DNA of 64,000 bases, taken from the NCBI GenBank assembly GCA_045611845.1, contig JAZKXZ010000001.1:41523-105522 (forward strand), written 5' to 3'. Under the pieces are notes generated by a model. That model searched no databases. It was not told the origin of the DNA and saw nothing but the letters and a program-made list of their open reading frames with translations. How positions within the stretch are numbered: position 1 is the stretch's first letter; the number at the start of each line of letters is the position of its first letter. This document shows positions 50,834-62,400 of this stretch, one piece after another. The position numbers and the translations under genes were made by a program. The DNA is from Enterocola sp045611845 (GTDB taxonomy: Bacteria; Bacteroidota; Bacteroidia; Bacteroidales; Paludibacteraceae).

Positions 50834-52996
50834 ATGAATGTAGTTACTAAAACCATCACACTTGCTGATGGAAGAGAAATCAGCATCGAAACTGGCAAAC
50901 TTGCCAAACAAGCTGACGGTGCTGTAATGGTTCGCATGGGCAACACCATGCTTTTAGCTACGGTTTGTTCTGCTCAAGATGCAGTTCCAGGCACAGACTT
51001 TATGCCACTTACCGTAGAGTATAAAGAAAAATTTGCTTCTGCAGGTCGCTTCCCAGGCGGTTTCACTCGCAGAGAAGGCAAAGCATCAGATTATGAGATT
51101 TTAACTGCTCGTCTTGTAGACCGCGCTCTACGTCCACTTTTCCCAGACGACTATCACGCAGACACTTTTGTTAACGTAACACTTTACTCTGCAGACGGCG
51201 TTGATATGCCAGATGCACTTGCTGGTCTTGCAGCTTCTGCTGCTATCGCAGTGTCTGATATTCCATTCAATGGTCCTATCTCTGAAGTTCGCGTAGCTCG
51301 TATCGACGGTGAATTTGTTGTTAACCCAACATTTGAACAACTAGACAAAGCAGATTTAGATATTATCGTGGCTGCTACACTTGACAACATTATGATGGTG
51401 GAAGGTGAAATGAATGAAGTTTCTGAAGCAGACCTTCTAAATGCTATCCGCGTGGCTCACGAAGCTATCAAACCTCACTGCCAAGCTCAACTTGAACTTA
51501 TGGAAGCAGTAGGTAAAACAGTTAAACGCGAATATTGTCACGAAGTGAACGATGAAGAGTTAAGAAAAGACGTTCGCGAAAAAACATATGCTAAAACTTA
51601 CGAACTAGCTAAATCTTGCAACACAGACAAACATTCTCGTGGTGAAAACTTCAAAGCTGTTCGCGAAGAATATAAAGCAAACTTCACAGAAGAAGAACTT
51701 GAAGAAAAAGCAGCTCTTATCGACCGCTACTATCACGATGTAGAAAAAGAAGCTATGCGTCGTGCTATCCTAGACGAAGGTATCCGTCTAGACGGACGTA
51801 AAACAACCGAAATTCGTCCTATCTGGTCTGAAGTAGGTTATCTTCCTGGTCCTCATGGTTCTTCTATCTTTACTCGTGGTGAAACTCAATCTTTATGTAC
51901 TGTAACTTTAGGTACAAAACAAGATGAAAAAATAATTGACGAATCTTTAATTCAAGGTAAAGAACGTTTCTTACTTCACTACAACTTCCCTCCATTCTCA
52001 ACAGGTGAAGCTCGTGCTCAACGTGGTATTGGTCGTCGTGAAATTGGTCACGGTAACCTAGCATGTCGTGCACTTAAAGGTATGATTCCAGACGATTATC
52101 CATATGTAGTACGCGTGGTTTCTGATATTCTAGAATCTAACGGTTCTTCATCTATGGCTTCTGTTTGTGCTGGTACTCTAGCACTTATGGACGCAGGTGT
52201 ACAAATTAAGAGACCAGTTTCTGGTATTGCTATGGGTCTTATCTCAGAAAATAAAGGTACAAACTACGCAGTACTTTCAGATATTCTAGGTGACGAAGAC
52301 CACTTAGGTGATATGGACTTCAAAGTAACAGGTACAGAAAAAGGTATCACTGCTACTCAAATGGACATTAAAGTAGATGGTCTATCTTACGAAATCCTAG
52401 AAAGAGCTCTTGCTCAAGCTCGCGAAGGTCGTATGCACATTCTTGGTAAAATCCAAGAAACTATCGCTGAACCACGCGAAGATCTTAAACCACATGCTCC
52501 ACGCATCGTAACCATGAATGTTCCTAAAGACATGATTGGTGCTATCATTGGCCCTGGTGGTAAAATTATCCAAGCTATGCAAGCAGAAAGTGGTGCTAGC
52601 ATTTCTATCGAAGAAAAAGACGAATGTGGCTTAGTAGAGATTGCTGCTACAAACAAAGAATCTTTAGACTGCGCTGTACGCAAAGTGAAAGCTATCGTGG
52701 CTGTTCCAGAAGTAGGCGAAACTTACGATTCTGTAGTTAAATCTATCATGCCATACGGTGCATTCGTAGAATTTATGCCAGGAAAAGAAGGTTTACTTCA
52801 CATTTCTGAAATTAGCTGGGCTCGTATCGAAGATATGGAAAAAGCAGGTCTTAAAGAAGGTGACCACATCGACGTGAAACTTCTAGAAATAGACAAAAAG
52901 ACAGGTAAGTTCAAACTTTCTCACAAAGTTCTTACCCCACGTCCTCCACGTCCTCAAAAACCAGAAGCTAAGGCAGAAGAAAAACCTGCAGAATAA
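50834..52996 (+). CDS. pnp: Polyribonucleotide nucleotidyltransferase
   Basis: 720 residues. Two RNase PH domains (GRFPGGFTRREGKASDYEILTARLVDRALRPLFPDD; GETQSLCTVTLGTKQDEK, FSTGEARAQRGIGRREIGHGNLACRAL), then KH (IGAIIGPGGKIIQAMQAESGASI) and S1 (GAFVEFMPGKEGLLHISEISW) domains. Degrades RNA from the 3' end with phosphate. Followed by a terminator. Confidence 0.97.
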   Translation: MNVVTKTITLADGREISIETGKLAKQADGAVMVRMGNTMLLATVCSAQDAVPGTDFMPLTVEYKEKFASAGRFPGGFTRREGKASDYEILTARLVDRALRPLFPDDYHADTFVNVTLYSADGVDMPDALAGLAASAAIAVSDIPFNGPISEVRVARIDGEFVVNPTFEQLDKADLDIIVAATLDNIMMVEGEMNEVSEADLLNAIRVAHEAIKPHCQAQLELMEAVGKTVKREYCHEVNDEELRKDVREKTYAKTYELAKSCNTDKHSRGENFKAVREEYKANFTEEELEEKAALIDRYYHDVEKEAMRRAILDEGIRLDGRKTTEIRPIWSEVGYLPGPHGSSIFTRGETQSLCTVTLGTKQDEKIIDESLIQGKERFLLHYNFPPFSTGEARAQRGIGRREIGHGNLACRALKGMIPDDYPYVVRVVSDILESNGSSSMASVCAGTLALMDAGVQIKRPVSGIAMGLISENKGTNYAVLSDILGDEDHLGDMDFKVTGTEKGITATQMDIKVDGLSYEILERALAQAREGRMHILGKIQETIAEPREDLKPHAPRIVTMNVPKDMIGAIIGPGGKIIQAMQAESGASISIEEKDECGLVEIAATNKESLDCAVRKVKAIVAVPEVGETYDSVVKSIMPYGAFVEFMPGKEGLLHISEISWARIEDMEKAGLKEGDHIDVKLLEIDKKTGKFKLSHKVLTPRPPRPQKPEAKAEEKPAE

Positions 52997-53023
52997 TAAT
53001 TAAAAATCGTTTCACACGATATA

Positions 53024-53060
53024 CCCCGAAAGTTTCATAAAAAACTTTCGGGGTTTTATT
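53024..53060 (+). terminator. Terminator of pnp
   Basis: Perfect 12-bp stem CCCCGAAAGTTT (53024-53035) with AAACTTTCGGGG (53042-53053), followed by TTTTATT. Confidence 0.92.
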
Positions 53061-53109
53061 ATGTCAAAAATTTATCGTATTTTTGGGGTCTATTTTTTAC
53101 ACTATTTTT

Positions 53110-55644
53110 ATGAAAAAAGCAATCCCACACATTATTGCAATCGTTTCATTTCTTATAATCACATTTGCATATCTTTCACCTGTATTTTCAGGCAAAGAAA
53201 TTTTTGGAGGTGACACACAAAGTTATGTAGGCATGGCTCATGAAGCCAACACCTATAATGCTACACATGACGAGCAAACCCTTTGGACTGGCTCTATGTT
53301 TTCTGGAATGCCTACCTACCAAATCTGTATGAAAGATGATAGCAGTGTCATTTCAATACTCGACGACACACTACGTCTTTTACCTGGGTCTGTGTACAAG
53401 GTATTCCTATATTTAGTGGGATTTTACATACTTCTAATAGCCTTTGGTCTTTCTCCATATCTAGCCATTGCTGGTAGTATAGCCTTTTCATTTGGGTCGT
53501 ACAACCTTATTATACTAGTAGCTGGGCATAATACCAAAGCTATAGCAATTGCCTATATGGCACCAATTATTGCATCTATATACTTAGGTTTCAAAAAAGA
53601 AAAACCATATCTAGGAGCCACCCTACTCGCCTTGTTCCTAGGTTTAGGCATCTATGCTAACCACATTCAAATTATATATTACACCCTATTCATAGCTATA
53701 ATCTTGGGAATTTCAGAAATCGTTTTCGCTATTAAAGAAAAAACAATCAAAAAATTCCTTATTAGTTTCGGTTTCCTATGCCTAGGTGCTGTATTGGCCA
53801 TAGGCCTAAATGCAACAAGACTTCTTACTACTGCCGAATATAGCAAATACACTATGCGTGGCGATAGCAATGGGCTTACTCTAATAGAATCTGGCGACAA
53901 ACATGGTCTTGACATAGACTACATCACAGCTTGGAGTTATGGAATAGACGAGACCCTTACACTGCTTATTCCAGACTTCAAAGGCGGTTCGTCTGCCACA
54001 TATCTAGATGCAGACAGCCATACTGCTCAAAAAATGGGGCAACTAACAGGTTTTAGAGATACAGGAAAAGATCTTTCTAGCACAGATAAAGAAAGACTTG
54101 CACGCACTAACAACCCTAAAAACCTTGCGGAACTAATGTACATACAACCTATGCCAACATACTGGGGCACACAACCATTTACTTCTGGCCCTGTATATGC
54201 TGGCGCAATAGTATGTTTCCTATTTATAGTTGGTTGTATTATAGTGCCAAACAGACAACGTTATTGGCTAATTGCTGCCACCATTTTAGGTATTTTGCTT
54301 TCATGGGGACACAATTTTATGCCATTTACAGAGTTTTTTGTAAACTACGTGCCTTTATACGACAAATTCCGCACCGTATCTATGACACTTACCATCAGTT
54401 GCTTATGCATGGCAATTTTAGCATTCCTAGCCATCAAAGAACTTATGGATGAAAATGTTGACACAAAGAAAAAACTAAAATCACTTTATATTGGCGCTGG
54501 TATCACTGGTGGTCTATGTTTAATTTTTGCACTAATTCCTTCACTCGCAGGAGATTTTAGCGCTTCATCAGACAACTCATACGGAAGCACATATAGTTTC
54601 TTAACCCAGACCCTACCACTAGACCGTATGGAAATGCTTCAGGCTGATGCTTTACGTTCACTTATTTTCATTGCACTAGCATTAGCACTACTTTTCTTCT
54701 ATGTAAAAGGTAAAGTTAAAACCATTGTGGCATCAATTGCACTTATCGTACTTTGCGCAGCAGATATGATTCCAGTGGCACACAGATACCTAAACGAAAG
54801 AAGTTTTGTTAAAAAAGAGGTTACCAACAAACCATTTAGCGCATCTGATGCAGACAAATATATTTTAGCAGACAAAACAGAAGATTTCCGCGTATTAAAT
54901 CTTACCGTAGATATTTTCAACAGCTCTGCACCATCATATTTTCACAAAAATGTGGGTGGATATAGCGCTGTAAAACTACGTAGATATCAAGAACTTATCG
55001 AAGTACACCTTTCTAAAGAAATTAGAAATTTCACATATTCACTTAAAACCATTAGCACACTTGCCGAAGCCGAAGAAGCATTCAAACAAACCCCTGTGCT
55101 TAATATGCTTAATACAAAATATGTGATTTATGCACCACAGGCTATGCCTATTGTAAACCCATACAAAATGGGCAACGCATGGCTAGTGGATAATGTAAAC
55201 TTGGTAAACTCTGCCGACGAAGAAATGCTTTCTTTAGGACTTGACTCACTTGCAAACACTGTAATTGTGGACAAATCAACAGAAAATGCTCCTGCGGACA
55301 AAAAATACAACAGTGCAAACGGCAAAATAGAACTTATCAATTACGAACCAAATGTAATGACCTATAAGTTCTCTAGCACAGAAGACCAGCTTGCTGTTTT
55401 CTCAGAAATTTATTATCCAGACGGTTGGAATGCCTATATAAATGGCGAAAAAGCCACATATTTTAGAGCAAACTACCTACTTAGAGCCATGAATCTTAAA
55501 GCTGGTGACTACACTATTGAGTTTCGCTTTGAGCCAAAATCTTACGATATTGGAAAAATTTTATCAATTATTTGCTCAATACTCTTGACAACGGCTCTTT
55601 CAAGTATTATCTTTGTGACTTTCAAAAAAAGAGGACTTAAATGA
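53110..55644 (+). CDS. YfhO family membrane protein
   Basis: 844 residues from ATG 53110 (a longer frame to 53083 lacks support). Multiple membrane segments (about 12 or more) in the first 590 residues, then a periplasmic or extracellular domain with NYEPNVMTYKFSSTEDQLAVFSEIYYPDGWNAYINGEKA, a block typical of Bacteroidota YfhO proteins, and a last membrane helix. YfhO proteins act in glycosyl transfer to envelope polymers in other bacteria; the role here is not known. ATGA overlap with ftsX. Confidence 0.85.
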   Translation: MKKAIPHIIAIVSFLIITFAYLSPVFSGKEIFGGDTQSYVGMAHEANTYNATHDEQTLWTGSMFSGMPTYQICMKDDSSVISILDDTLRLLPGSVYKVFLYLVGFYILLIAFGLSPYLAIAGSIAFSFGSYNLIILVAGHNTKAIAIAYMAPIIASIYLGFKKEKPYLGATLLALFLGLGIYANHIQIIYYTLFIAIILGISEIVFAIKEKTIKKFLISFGFLCLGAVLAIGLNATRLLTTAEYSKYTMRGDSNGLTLIESGDKHGLDIDYITAWSYGIDETLTLLIPDFKGGSSATYLDADSHTAQKMGQLTGFRDTGKDLSSTDKERLARTNNPKNLAELMYIQPMPTYWGTQPFTSGPVYAGAIVCFLFIVGCIIVPNRQRYWLIAATILGILLSWGHNFMPFTEFFVNYVPLYDKFRTVSMTLTISCLCMAILAFLAIKELMDENVDTKKKLKSLYIGAGITGGLCLIFALIPSLAGDFSASSDNSYGSTYSFLTQTLPLDRMEMLQADALRSLIFIALALALLFFYVKGKVKTIVASIALIVLCAADMIPVAHRYLNERSFVKKEVTNKPFSASDADKYILADKTEDFRVLNLTVDIFNSSAPSYFHKNVGGYSAVKLRRYQELIEVHLSKEIRNFTYSLKTISTLAEAEEAFKQTPVLNMLNTKYVIYAPQAMPIVNPYKMGNAWLVDNVNLVNSADEEMLSLGLDSLANTVIVDKSTENAPADKKYNSANGKIELINYEPNVMTYKFSSTEDQLAVFSEIYYPDGWNAYINGEKATYFRANYLLRAMNLKAGDYTIEFRFEPKSYDIGKILSIICSILLTTALSSIIFVTFKKRGLK

Positions 55645-56519
55645 ACAACAAATCTCAACTTTCGGTTGCACACATATTCAACTCAAGACTAACTAGTATA
55701 ATAAGTATCTCACTGGTACTATTTCTTATTGGTCTTACCACCTTGATTTTACTTTTAACTAGCGAGTTATCAGTTTACGTACGCGAAAACCTAACTATGT
55801 CTGTAGTGTTAAAAGACGAGGCAAAACTTGTAGACGTACAAAAACTACAAAAAAACATAGATGCCTCAGTCTACGCTAAATCTACCGAATACATCGACAA
55901 AGAGCGTGCCGCCAAAGAACTTGCAGAAGAGTTAGGTCAAGACCCAACAGAATTTCTTGGCTACAACCCATTGCTAGGTTCTATTGAACTAAGACTAAAT
56001 TCAGACTATGCAAACAACGATAGCATAGCTATGATAGAAGCCGAGCTTCATAAATATCCTCTTGTTAAAGAAGTTATTTACCAAAAAGACTTAATAGAAA
56101 TTATTAACCAAAACGTAAGTAGAATCTCAGCCATTCTCATGGGCCTTTCTATCTTGCTACTTATAGTTTCGTATGCACTTATTAGCAATACAGTACGACT
56201 AACCGTATATGCCAAACGTTTCATTATCCATACTATGAAACTGGTAGGTGCAACAGGAAATTTCATTCGTCGCCCATTCCTTGCACAAGGAGCAATCACA
56301 GGACTTATTTCCTCATTTATTGCAATGGGACTACTTTCTGGAATGATTTTCCTTATCCAATCAGAACTAAGCGACTTATTATCTATGGAAAGTATAAACT
56401 CTCTTCTTATATCTTTCCTAGTTATGTTAATATCAGGTATCCTAATCACTACTATTTCCACATTCCTATCTGTGGGACGTTATTTACGTCTGCAAGTAGA
56501 TGATATGTATTACATTTAA
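55641..56519 (+). CDS. ftsX: Cell division protein FtsX
   Basis: 292 residues: N-terminal cytoplasmic stretch, first membrane segment (about 17-40), extracytoplasmic domain (about 45-165: VLKDEAKLVDVQKLQKNID), and three further segments with the family block RLTVYAKRFIIHTMKLVGATGNFIRRPFLAQG. Works with FtsE to activate peptidoglycan hydrolases at division. ftsE is not adjacent. Operon with the genes on both sides. Confidence 0.92.
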   Translation: MNNKSQLSVAHIFNSRLTSIISISLVLFLIGLTTLILLLTSELSVYVRENLTMSVVLKDEAKLVDVQKLQKNIDASVYAKSTEYIDKERAAKELAEELGQDPTEFLGYNPLLGSIELRLNSDYANNDSIAMIEAELHKYPLVKEVIYQKDLIEIINQNVSRISAILMGLSILLLIVSYALISNTVRLTVYAKRFIIHTMKLVGATGNFIRRPFLAQGAITGLISSFIAMGLLSGMIFLIQSELSDLLSMESINSLLISFLVMLISGILITTISTFLSVGRYLRLQVDDMYYI

Positions 56520-56522
56520 TTT

Positions 56523-56762
56523 ATGAAAGAAGAAAATAAACTAAACCTACGTTTAGGCAAGAAAAACCTTGTTGCTATAAGCATAAGCGTTGTTATTATA
56601 TTAATAGGTTATGTCTTAATGATGGTAGGCCCTGTTTCTACCGATGGCAATTTTGAGCCAGACATTTTCTCTACAAGAAGACTTATCATAGGTCCTATGA
56701 TTGTTTTCTTTGGTTATTTATCAGTAATTGTTGCTATTTTATACAAAAAGAATAAAAAATGA
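56523..56762 (+). CDS. DUF3098 membrane protein
   Basis: 79 residues, two membrane segments (about 17-38 and 52-73) separated by the block FEPDIFSTRRLIIGPM, typical of DUF3098, which in Bacteroidota sits between ftsX and uppP, as here. Role unknown. ATGA overlap with uppP. Confidence 0.88.
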   Translation: MKEENKLNLRLGKKNLVAISISVVIILIGYVLMMVGPVSTDGNFEPDIFSTRRLIIGPMIVFFGYLSVIVAILYKKNKK

Positions 56763-57547
56763 ATTGGTACGAAGCTATTATTTTAGGTCTTATTCAAGGA
56801 CTAACAGAGTTTTTACCTGTTAGTAGCAGTGGCCACTTAGAAATAGGTCAAGCACTATTTGGCACAGCAAGTGAAGAAAATCTTTCTTTTACAATTGCTG
56901 TACACGTTGCTACCGTATTTAGTACAATAGTAATTCTTTGGAAAGAGATTTCATTTCTATTCAAAGGGCTTCTCACAAAAACATGGAACACAGAAAAAGA
57001 ATATATCGCTAAAATAGCTATCTCATGTATTCCTATTTTCATTGTTGGTATTTTCTTTAAAGATGAAGTTGAATCACTTTTCGGTAGTGGTCTTACCATT
57101 GTAGGTTGCTGCCTTATTGTTACTTCACTTCTACTTGCCTTCTCATACTATGCAAAACCTAGAGTAAAAGAAAATATTTCTTACCTAGATGCATTTATCA
57201 TAGGTATTGGTCAGGCATTTGCAGTACTTCCAGGTCTTTCACGCTCTGGTACAACCATTGCTACAGGTCTTCTTTTAGGTAACAAAAAGGAAAATATGGC
57301 ACAATTCTCATTCCTTATGGTACTTGTTCCTATTTTAGGCGAAGCCCTACTAGATACTATTGGAATGATAAGCGAAGGAGTTACTATGGACAGCAATACC
57401 CTTAACCTAGCGTTAGGATTCCTTGCTGCATTTATCTCTGGTTGCTTTGCATGCAAATTTATGATTAACATTGTAAGAAAAGGTAAACTAATTTACTTCG
57501 CTATATACTGTTTAATCGCTGGTGGTTTAGCACTATTATTAAGCTAA
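56759..57547 (+). CDS. uppP: Undecaprenyl-diphosphatase (BacA type)
   Basis: 262 residues with about eight membrane segments. Diagnostic blocks GLIQGLTEFLPVSSSGHLEIGQ near the N-terminus and GLSRSGTTIATGLLLG in the middle. Recycles undecaprenyl pyrophosphate to the monophosphate carrier for peptidoglycan and O-antigen. Confidence 0.96.
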   Translation: MNWYEAIILGLIQGLTEFLPVSSSGHLEIGQALFGTASEENLSFTIAVHVATVFSTIVILWKEISFLFKGLLTKTWNTEKEYIAKIAISCIPIFIVGIFFKDEVESLFGSGLTIVGCCLIVTSLLLAFSYYAKPRVKENISYLDAFIIGIGQAFAVLPGLSRSGTTIATGLLLGNKKENMAQFSFLMVLVPILGEALLDTIGMISEGVTMDSNTLNLALGFLAAFISGCFACKFMINIVRKGKLIYFAIYCLIAGGLALLLS

Positions 57548-57553
57548 AAAGAA

Positions 57554-58240
57554 GTGGATACAGTTTTATATTTCGACAAGCCACTAGGATGGACATCTTT
57601 CAATCTTGTTAATAGAGTGAGAGGTGTACTTAGCCGTCATTTAGGCGTAAAAAAACTTAAAGTAGGACATGCAGGCACATTAGACCCACTTGCCACTGGG
57701 GTAATGATACTTTGCACAGGCAAAAACACCAAACTTATTGAAAGTTTTCAATATCAAACCAAGGAATACATTGCCACCATCAAACTTGGTGCCACTACTC
57801 CTTCTTTCGATTTGGAAACAGAAGTAGATGCTGAGTACCCTACCGAACACATTACAGAGGAACTTGTAAAAGAAACTCTAAATAAGTTCATTGGCGAAAT
57901 ACAACAAATTCCACCTACCTATTCTGCAATAAAAATCAATGGCAAACGTGCCTACGAATATGCTAGAAAAGGCGACGAAGTGGAACTAAAACCAAAAACT
58001 CTAGTTATAGATGAAATAGAACTTCTGGAATACAATATGCCAGAAATAGTAGTGAGAGTGGTTTGTAGTAAAGGTACATACATTAGAGCATTGGCAAGAG
58101 ACATTGGTGAAGCTTTAAATAGCGGTGGTCATTTAACAGCTCTTAGACGCACTCAAATTGGCGACATTAGAGTAGAAAACTGCCAACAATACGAAGACTT
58201 TGTAAAAGAGTTAGGAGTTAATAAAGTAATAAACATTTAA
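57554..58240 (+). CDS. truB: tRNA pseudouridine(55) synthase TruB
   Basis: 228 residues, starting with GTG at 57554. LGWTSFNLVNRVRG, KVGHAGTLDPLATGVMIL (catalytic Asp44), YTGTIKLGATTPSFD-like block and GTYIRALARDIGEAL. It makes pseudouridine 55 in tRNA. Short form without the C-terminal extension. Confidence 0.95.
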   Translation: MDTVLYFDKPLGWTSFNLVNRVRGVLSRHLGVKKLKVGHAGTLDPLATGVMILCTGKNTKLIESFQYQTKEYIATIKLGATTPSFDLETEVDAEYPTEHITEELVKETLNKFIGEIQQIPPTYSAIKINGKRAYEYARKGDEVELKPKTLVIDEIELLEYNMPEIVVRVVCSKGTYIRALARDIGEALNSGGHLTALRRTQIGDIRVENCQQYEDFVKELGVNKVINI

Positions 58241-58250
58241 ATAATATACA

Positions 58251-59303
58251 ATGAAATTATCACAATTTAGATTTAAGTTACCAGAAGAACAAATCGCACA
58301 GTATCCTGCAAAATACCGTGACGAGTCTCGTTTACTTGTGCTTCACAAAGATACAGGTGAAATAGAGCACAAGAAATTTTCCGATATTATTGATTATTTC
58401 GGGAAAGACGACTTATTTATCTTCAACGACACTAAAGTATTCCCTGCTAGACTATACGGAAACAAGGAAAAAACTGGTGCAAAAATCGAAGTATTCTTAC
58501 TTAGAGAACTTAATCAAGAATTAAGATTATGGGACGTGCTTGTAGATCCTGCTCGTAAAATTCGTATCGGCAATAAACTTTATTTTGGCGAAGACGATTC
58601 ACTTGTAGCAGAAGTAATCGACAATACCACTTCTCGTGGTCGTACTCTTCGTTTCCTTTTCGACGGAGACCACGATTCGTTTAAAGAAGTGCTTTATAGC
58701 ATGGGTGAAACTCCACTTCCAAGAAACTATATCACTCGCGATGTAGAGCCAGAAGACGCAGAACGTTATCAAACTATTTTTGCGAAAAACGAAGGTGCTG
58801 TGGTTGCTCCTAGTGCTGCCCTACACTTTAGCCGCGAACTATTAAAACTAATGGAAATTAATGATATTAATCACACCTTCATTACCCTACACGCTAGTTT
58901 AGGCAATTTCCGCGAAATCGACGTAGAAGACTTAACCAAACACAAAACTGAGTCTGAACAACTTATTGTGAGCGAAGAAGCTTGCAATATGATCAATACC
59001 ACACAAGACAATAAGAAAAGAATTTGTGCTATTGGTACCACTGTGATGCGTGCTCTAGAAACAGCCGTATGTACAGAAGGTCACGTAAAAAGCTTTGATG
59101 GTTGGACAAATAAATTTATCTTCCCTCCATACGACTTTACAGTGGCAAATTCTATGGTTGCAAACTTCTATGCACCAGAGTCTCAACTTCTTATGATGAC
59201 AGCTGCGTTTGGTGGTTACGAAAACGTAATGAATGCATACGAGGTGGCTGTTAAAGAAGGTTACAGATTTGGTTGCTACGGCGATGCAATGCTTATTATC
59301 TAA
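58251..59303 (+). CDS. queA: tRNA preQ1(34) S-adenosylmethionine ribosyltransferase-isomerase QueA
   Basis: 350 residues. FRFKLPEEQIAQYPAKYRDESRLLVL, FNDTKVFPARLYG, APSAALHF, HASLGNFREI and the C-terminal block FIFPPYDFTVANSMVANFYAPESQLLMMTAAFGG. Adds the epoxycyclopentanediol to preQ1 at tRNA wobble position 34. The final step of queuosine, and the preQ1 supply genes, are not in this window. Confidence 0.95.
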   Translation: MKLSQFRFKLPEEQIAQYPAKYRDESRLLVLHKDTGEIEHKKFSDIIDYFGKDDLFIFNDTKVFPARLYGNKEKTGAKIEVFLLRELNQELRLWDVLVDPARKIRIGNKLYFGEDDSLVAEVIDNTTSRGRTLRFLFDGDHDSFKEVLYSMGETPLPRNYITRDVEPEDAERYQTIFAKNEGAVVAPSAALHFSRELLKLMEINDINHTFITLHASLGNFREIDVEDLTKHKTESEQLIVSEEACNMINTTQDNKKRICAIGTTVMRALETAVCTEGHVKSFDGWTNKFIFPPYDFTVANSMVANFYAPESQLLMMTAAFGGYENVMNAYEVAVKEGYRFGCYGDAMLII

Positions 59304-59422
59304 TATAATTTGATACAATTTTTATTTGGCGAATCTAAATATATTTACTATATTCGCACCTTGTTTTTTGGGCCTGAGCCCAAACAATTAACCTTAAAAC
59401 AATTTAATAACTAATTTACAAT

Positions 59423-62400
59423 ATGCAAAACAAAGGATTTATAACCGCTTTTGCCGTTTTATTAAGCCTAGTTTGCTTATTCTATTTGTCTTTCAACGTA
59501 GTAACTTCATACTACAACAATGAAGCTAAAGAATACGCAAATGGTGATAAAACTGCAGAATACCACTACCTAGACTCTCTTTCTACAGAAAAAGTTTGGT
59601 TAGGTTACACTCTTAAAGAGTGCCGCGAAAAGGAACTTGGCCTAGGTCTTGACCTTAAAGGTGGTATGAACGTTATCTTAGAAGTTTCTGTGCCAGACAT
59701 CGTACGCACACTTGCAGGAAACTCTAAAGACGCAACATTTAACAAAGCCATGGAAGTGGCAATTGAACGTCAAGCAAACAGTCAAAAAGACTTCTTAGAA
59801 CTATTTAGCGAAGCCTACACAGAACTTGACCCTAACGCTAGACTTTCAGCTATCTTTACAACTTTCTCACTTAAAGATCGCATCAACTTAAAAAGCACCA
59901 ACGAAGAAGTTATCTCTGTGCTAAAAGAAGAAGTTAAAGCTACAGTAGACAACTCATTCAACGTACTTCGTACTCGTATCGACCGTTTCGGTGTGGTTCA
60001 ACCAAATATCCAACGTCTTGAAACAAATGGTCGTATCTTAATTGAACTTCCAGGTATTAAAGAACCAGAACGTGTACGTAAACTGCTTCAAGGTTCTGCA
60101 AACCTAGAATTCTGGGAAACATTCAACCTAACAGAAATCTACAGCGACCTAGAAAAAGCTAACGCTGTTATTGCAGAAGCAATTGCATCTAAAGAAGCAC
60201 CAGCAGCTAAAGAAGAAGTTAAAGCAGAAGAGGCAAACTCTCTAGAATCACTAAGCGCGGCTGCAAGCAACGACAGCATCAAACAAATGGAAGAATTTGC
60301 AAAAGCAAATCCTCTATTTAGCAAACTTATGATTTCAAACAGTAACGGTCAACTAATTCCTACTCCAGCTATCGGTGTAGTAAGCATTAGAGACACTGCT
60401 ACTGTTATGGAATACTTAAATATGCACAAAGTTAAACAAGTTCTTCCTCGTGAACTAGCATTCCGTTGGACTGTAAAACCAGTTGACGAAAAAGGACTTT
60501 ACTATGAACTTGTAGCAATCAAAGTTACCGACCGCGACGGTAAAGCACCACTTGAAGGTAACGTTATTACAGATGCTCGCGACGATTTAGACCAAATCTC
60601 AGCTAGATCTACTGTAAGTATGACAATGAACCCAGAAGGTGCTAAAGCTTGGGCTAAATTAACTAAAGAAAACATTGGTCGTAGCATCGCTATCGTCCTA
60701 GACGATATGGTATATTCATTCCCAAATGTTAATACCGAAATCACTGGTGGACGTTCAGAAATCTCTGGTAACTTCACTCCACAAGAAGCAAAAGACTTAG
60801 CAAACGTGCTTAAATCTGGTAAAATGCCAGCACCTTCTCGTATTATTCAAGAAGACGTTGTTGGTCCATCACTAGGTCACGAAGCCATCACAAAAGGTCT
60901 TATGTCATTTGCTATTGCGTTCTTTGTAGTAATGCTTTACATGATGTTCTTCTACGGATTCAAACCAGGTCTTGTAGTAGACGCAGCACTACTTATCAAC
61001 GTATTCTTCCTAGTAGGTATCCTAGCTTCATTTAAAGCAGTGCTTACCCTTCCTGGTATCGCAGGTATTGTGTTAACCATGGGTATGGCAGTGGATGCTA
61101 ACGTGCTTATCTACGAACGTATTAAAGAAGAATTAAAAGCAGGTAAATCACACAAATCTGCAGTAGAAGACGGTTATAAAAACGCTATGTCAGCTATCGT
61201 AGACTCTAACTTAACCACTGCTCTTACTGGTATTATCCTATTCTATTTCGGTACAGGTCCTATCAAAGGCTTCGCTACCACACTTATTATAGGTCTTATC
61301 ACATCATTCTTCACAGCAGTATTCTTAACTCGTCTATTCTATGTGAGAAAAGTAGAAAACAACAGCATCTCAGACTGGACATTTACAACTAAAATGTCTA
61401 AAGACTTATTTGCTAACACAAAAGTTAACTGGGTTAAGATTCGTAAAGTAGGTTACATTCTATCTGCTGCATTTGCGCTTATCGCTTGTGTTTCATTAGG
61501 TTTCCGTGGTCTAAACCAAGGTATCGACTTCACTGGTGGTAGAAACTATGTAGTTCGTTTCGCAGAAAAAGTTAACACAGAAGATGTTCTAAACCTACTA
61601 GAAGAAAAACTAACAGACGCTCACACATCTGTTATCACCATTGGTTCAGACGACCAAGTTCGTATCTCTACCAACTATAAGATTGCAGACAACAGCGAAA
61701 CTATCGATGACGAAGTAGAACAACTTATCTACGATGCTCTTCAACCAGAGCTAGCTCAATATGAAGTTTCTAAAGAAATGTTCTTAAAAGGCTATCTTCT
61801 AGAAGAAGGCAAAGCAGTGCTTGCTTCTGTTGACGCAGAAAATACTTTAGGTGTACAAAGTTCACAAAAAGTAGGTCCTGCTATTGCAGACGACATTAAA
61901 GCTGACGCTATCTGGGCTATCCTATTCTCTATGATTGGTATCTTCATCTATATCTTCATTCGATTCAAGAATGTATCTTATAGTGTTGGTTCTATAGCAT
62001 CACTTGCACACGACGTACTATTTATCCTTGGTATTTACTCACTTCTATATAGCATCCTTCCATTCTCTATAGAAGTTGACCAATCATTCATTGCTGCTAT
62101 CCTAACCATTATCGGTTACTCAATGAACGACACCGTGGTAGTATTTGACCGTGTACGTGAACTTGTTGGCCTATATCCAAAACGCGATAGAAAAGAAGTA
62201 ATTAACGAAGCTATGAACGCTACTCTTACTCGTACATTAAGTACTTCACTTTCTACCTTCATCGTACTTCTAACCATCTTCTGCCTAGGAGGTGAAACTA
62301 TTAGAGGTTTCGTATTCGCTATGATGATTGGTGTTGTTATAGGTACATACTCTACTCTATTCGTTGCTATTCCACTAGCATACGATATTGAAAAGAAAAA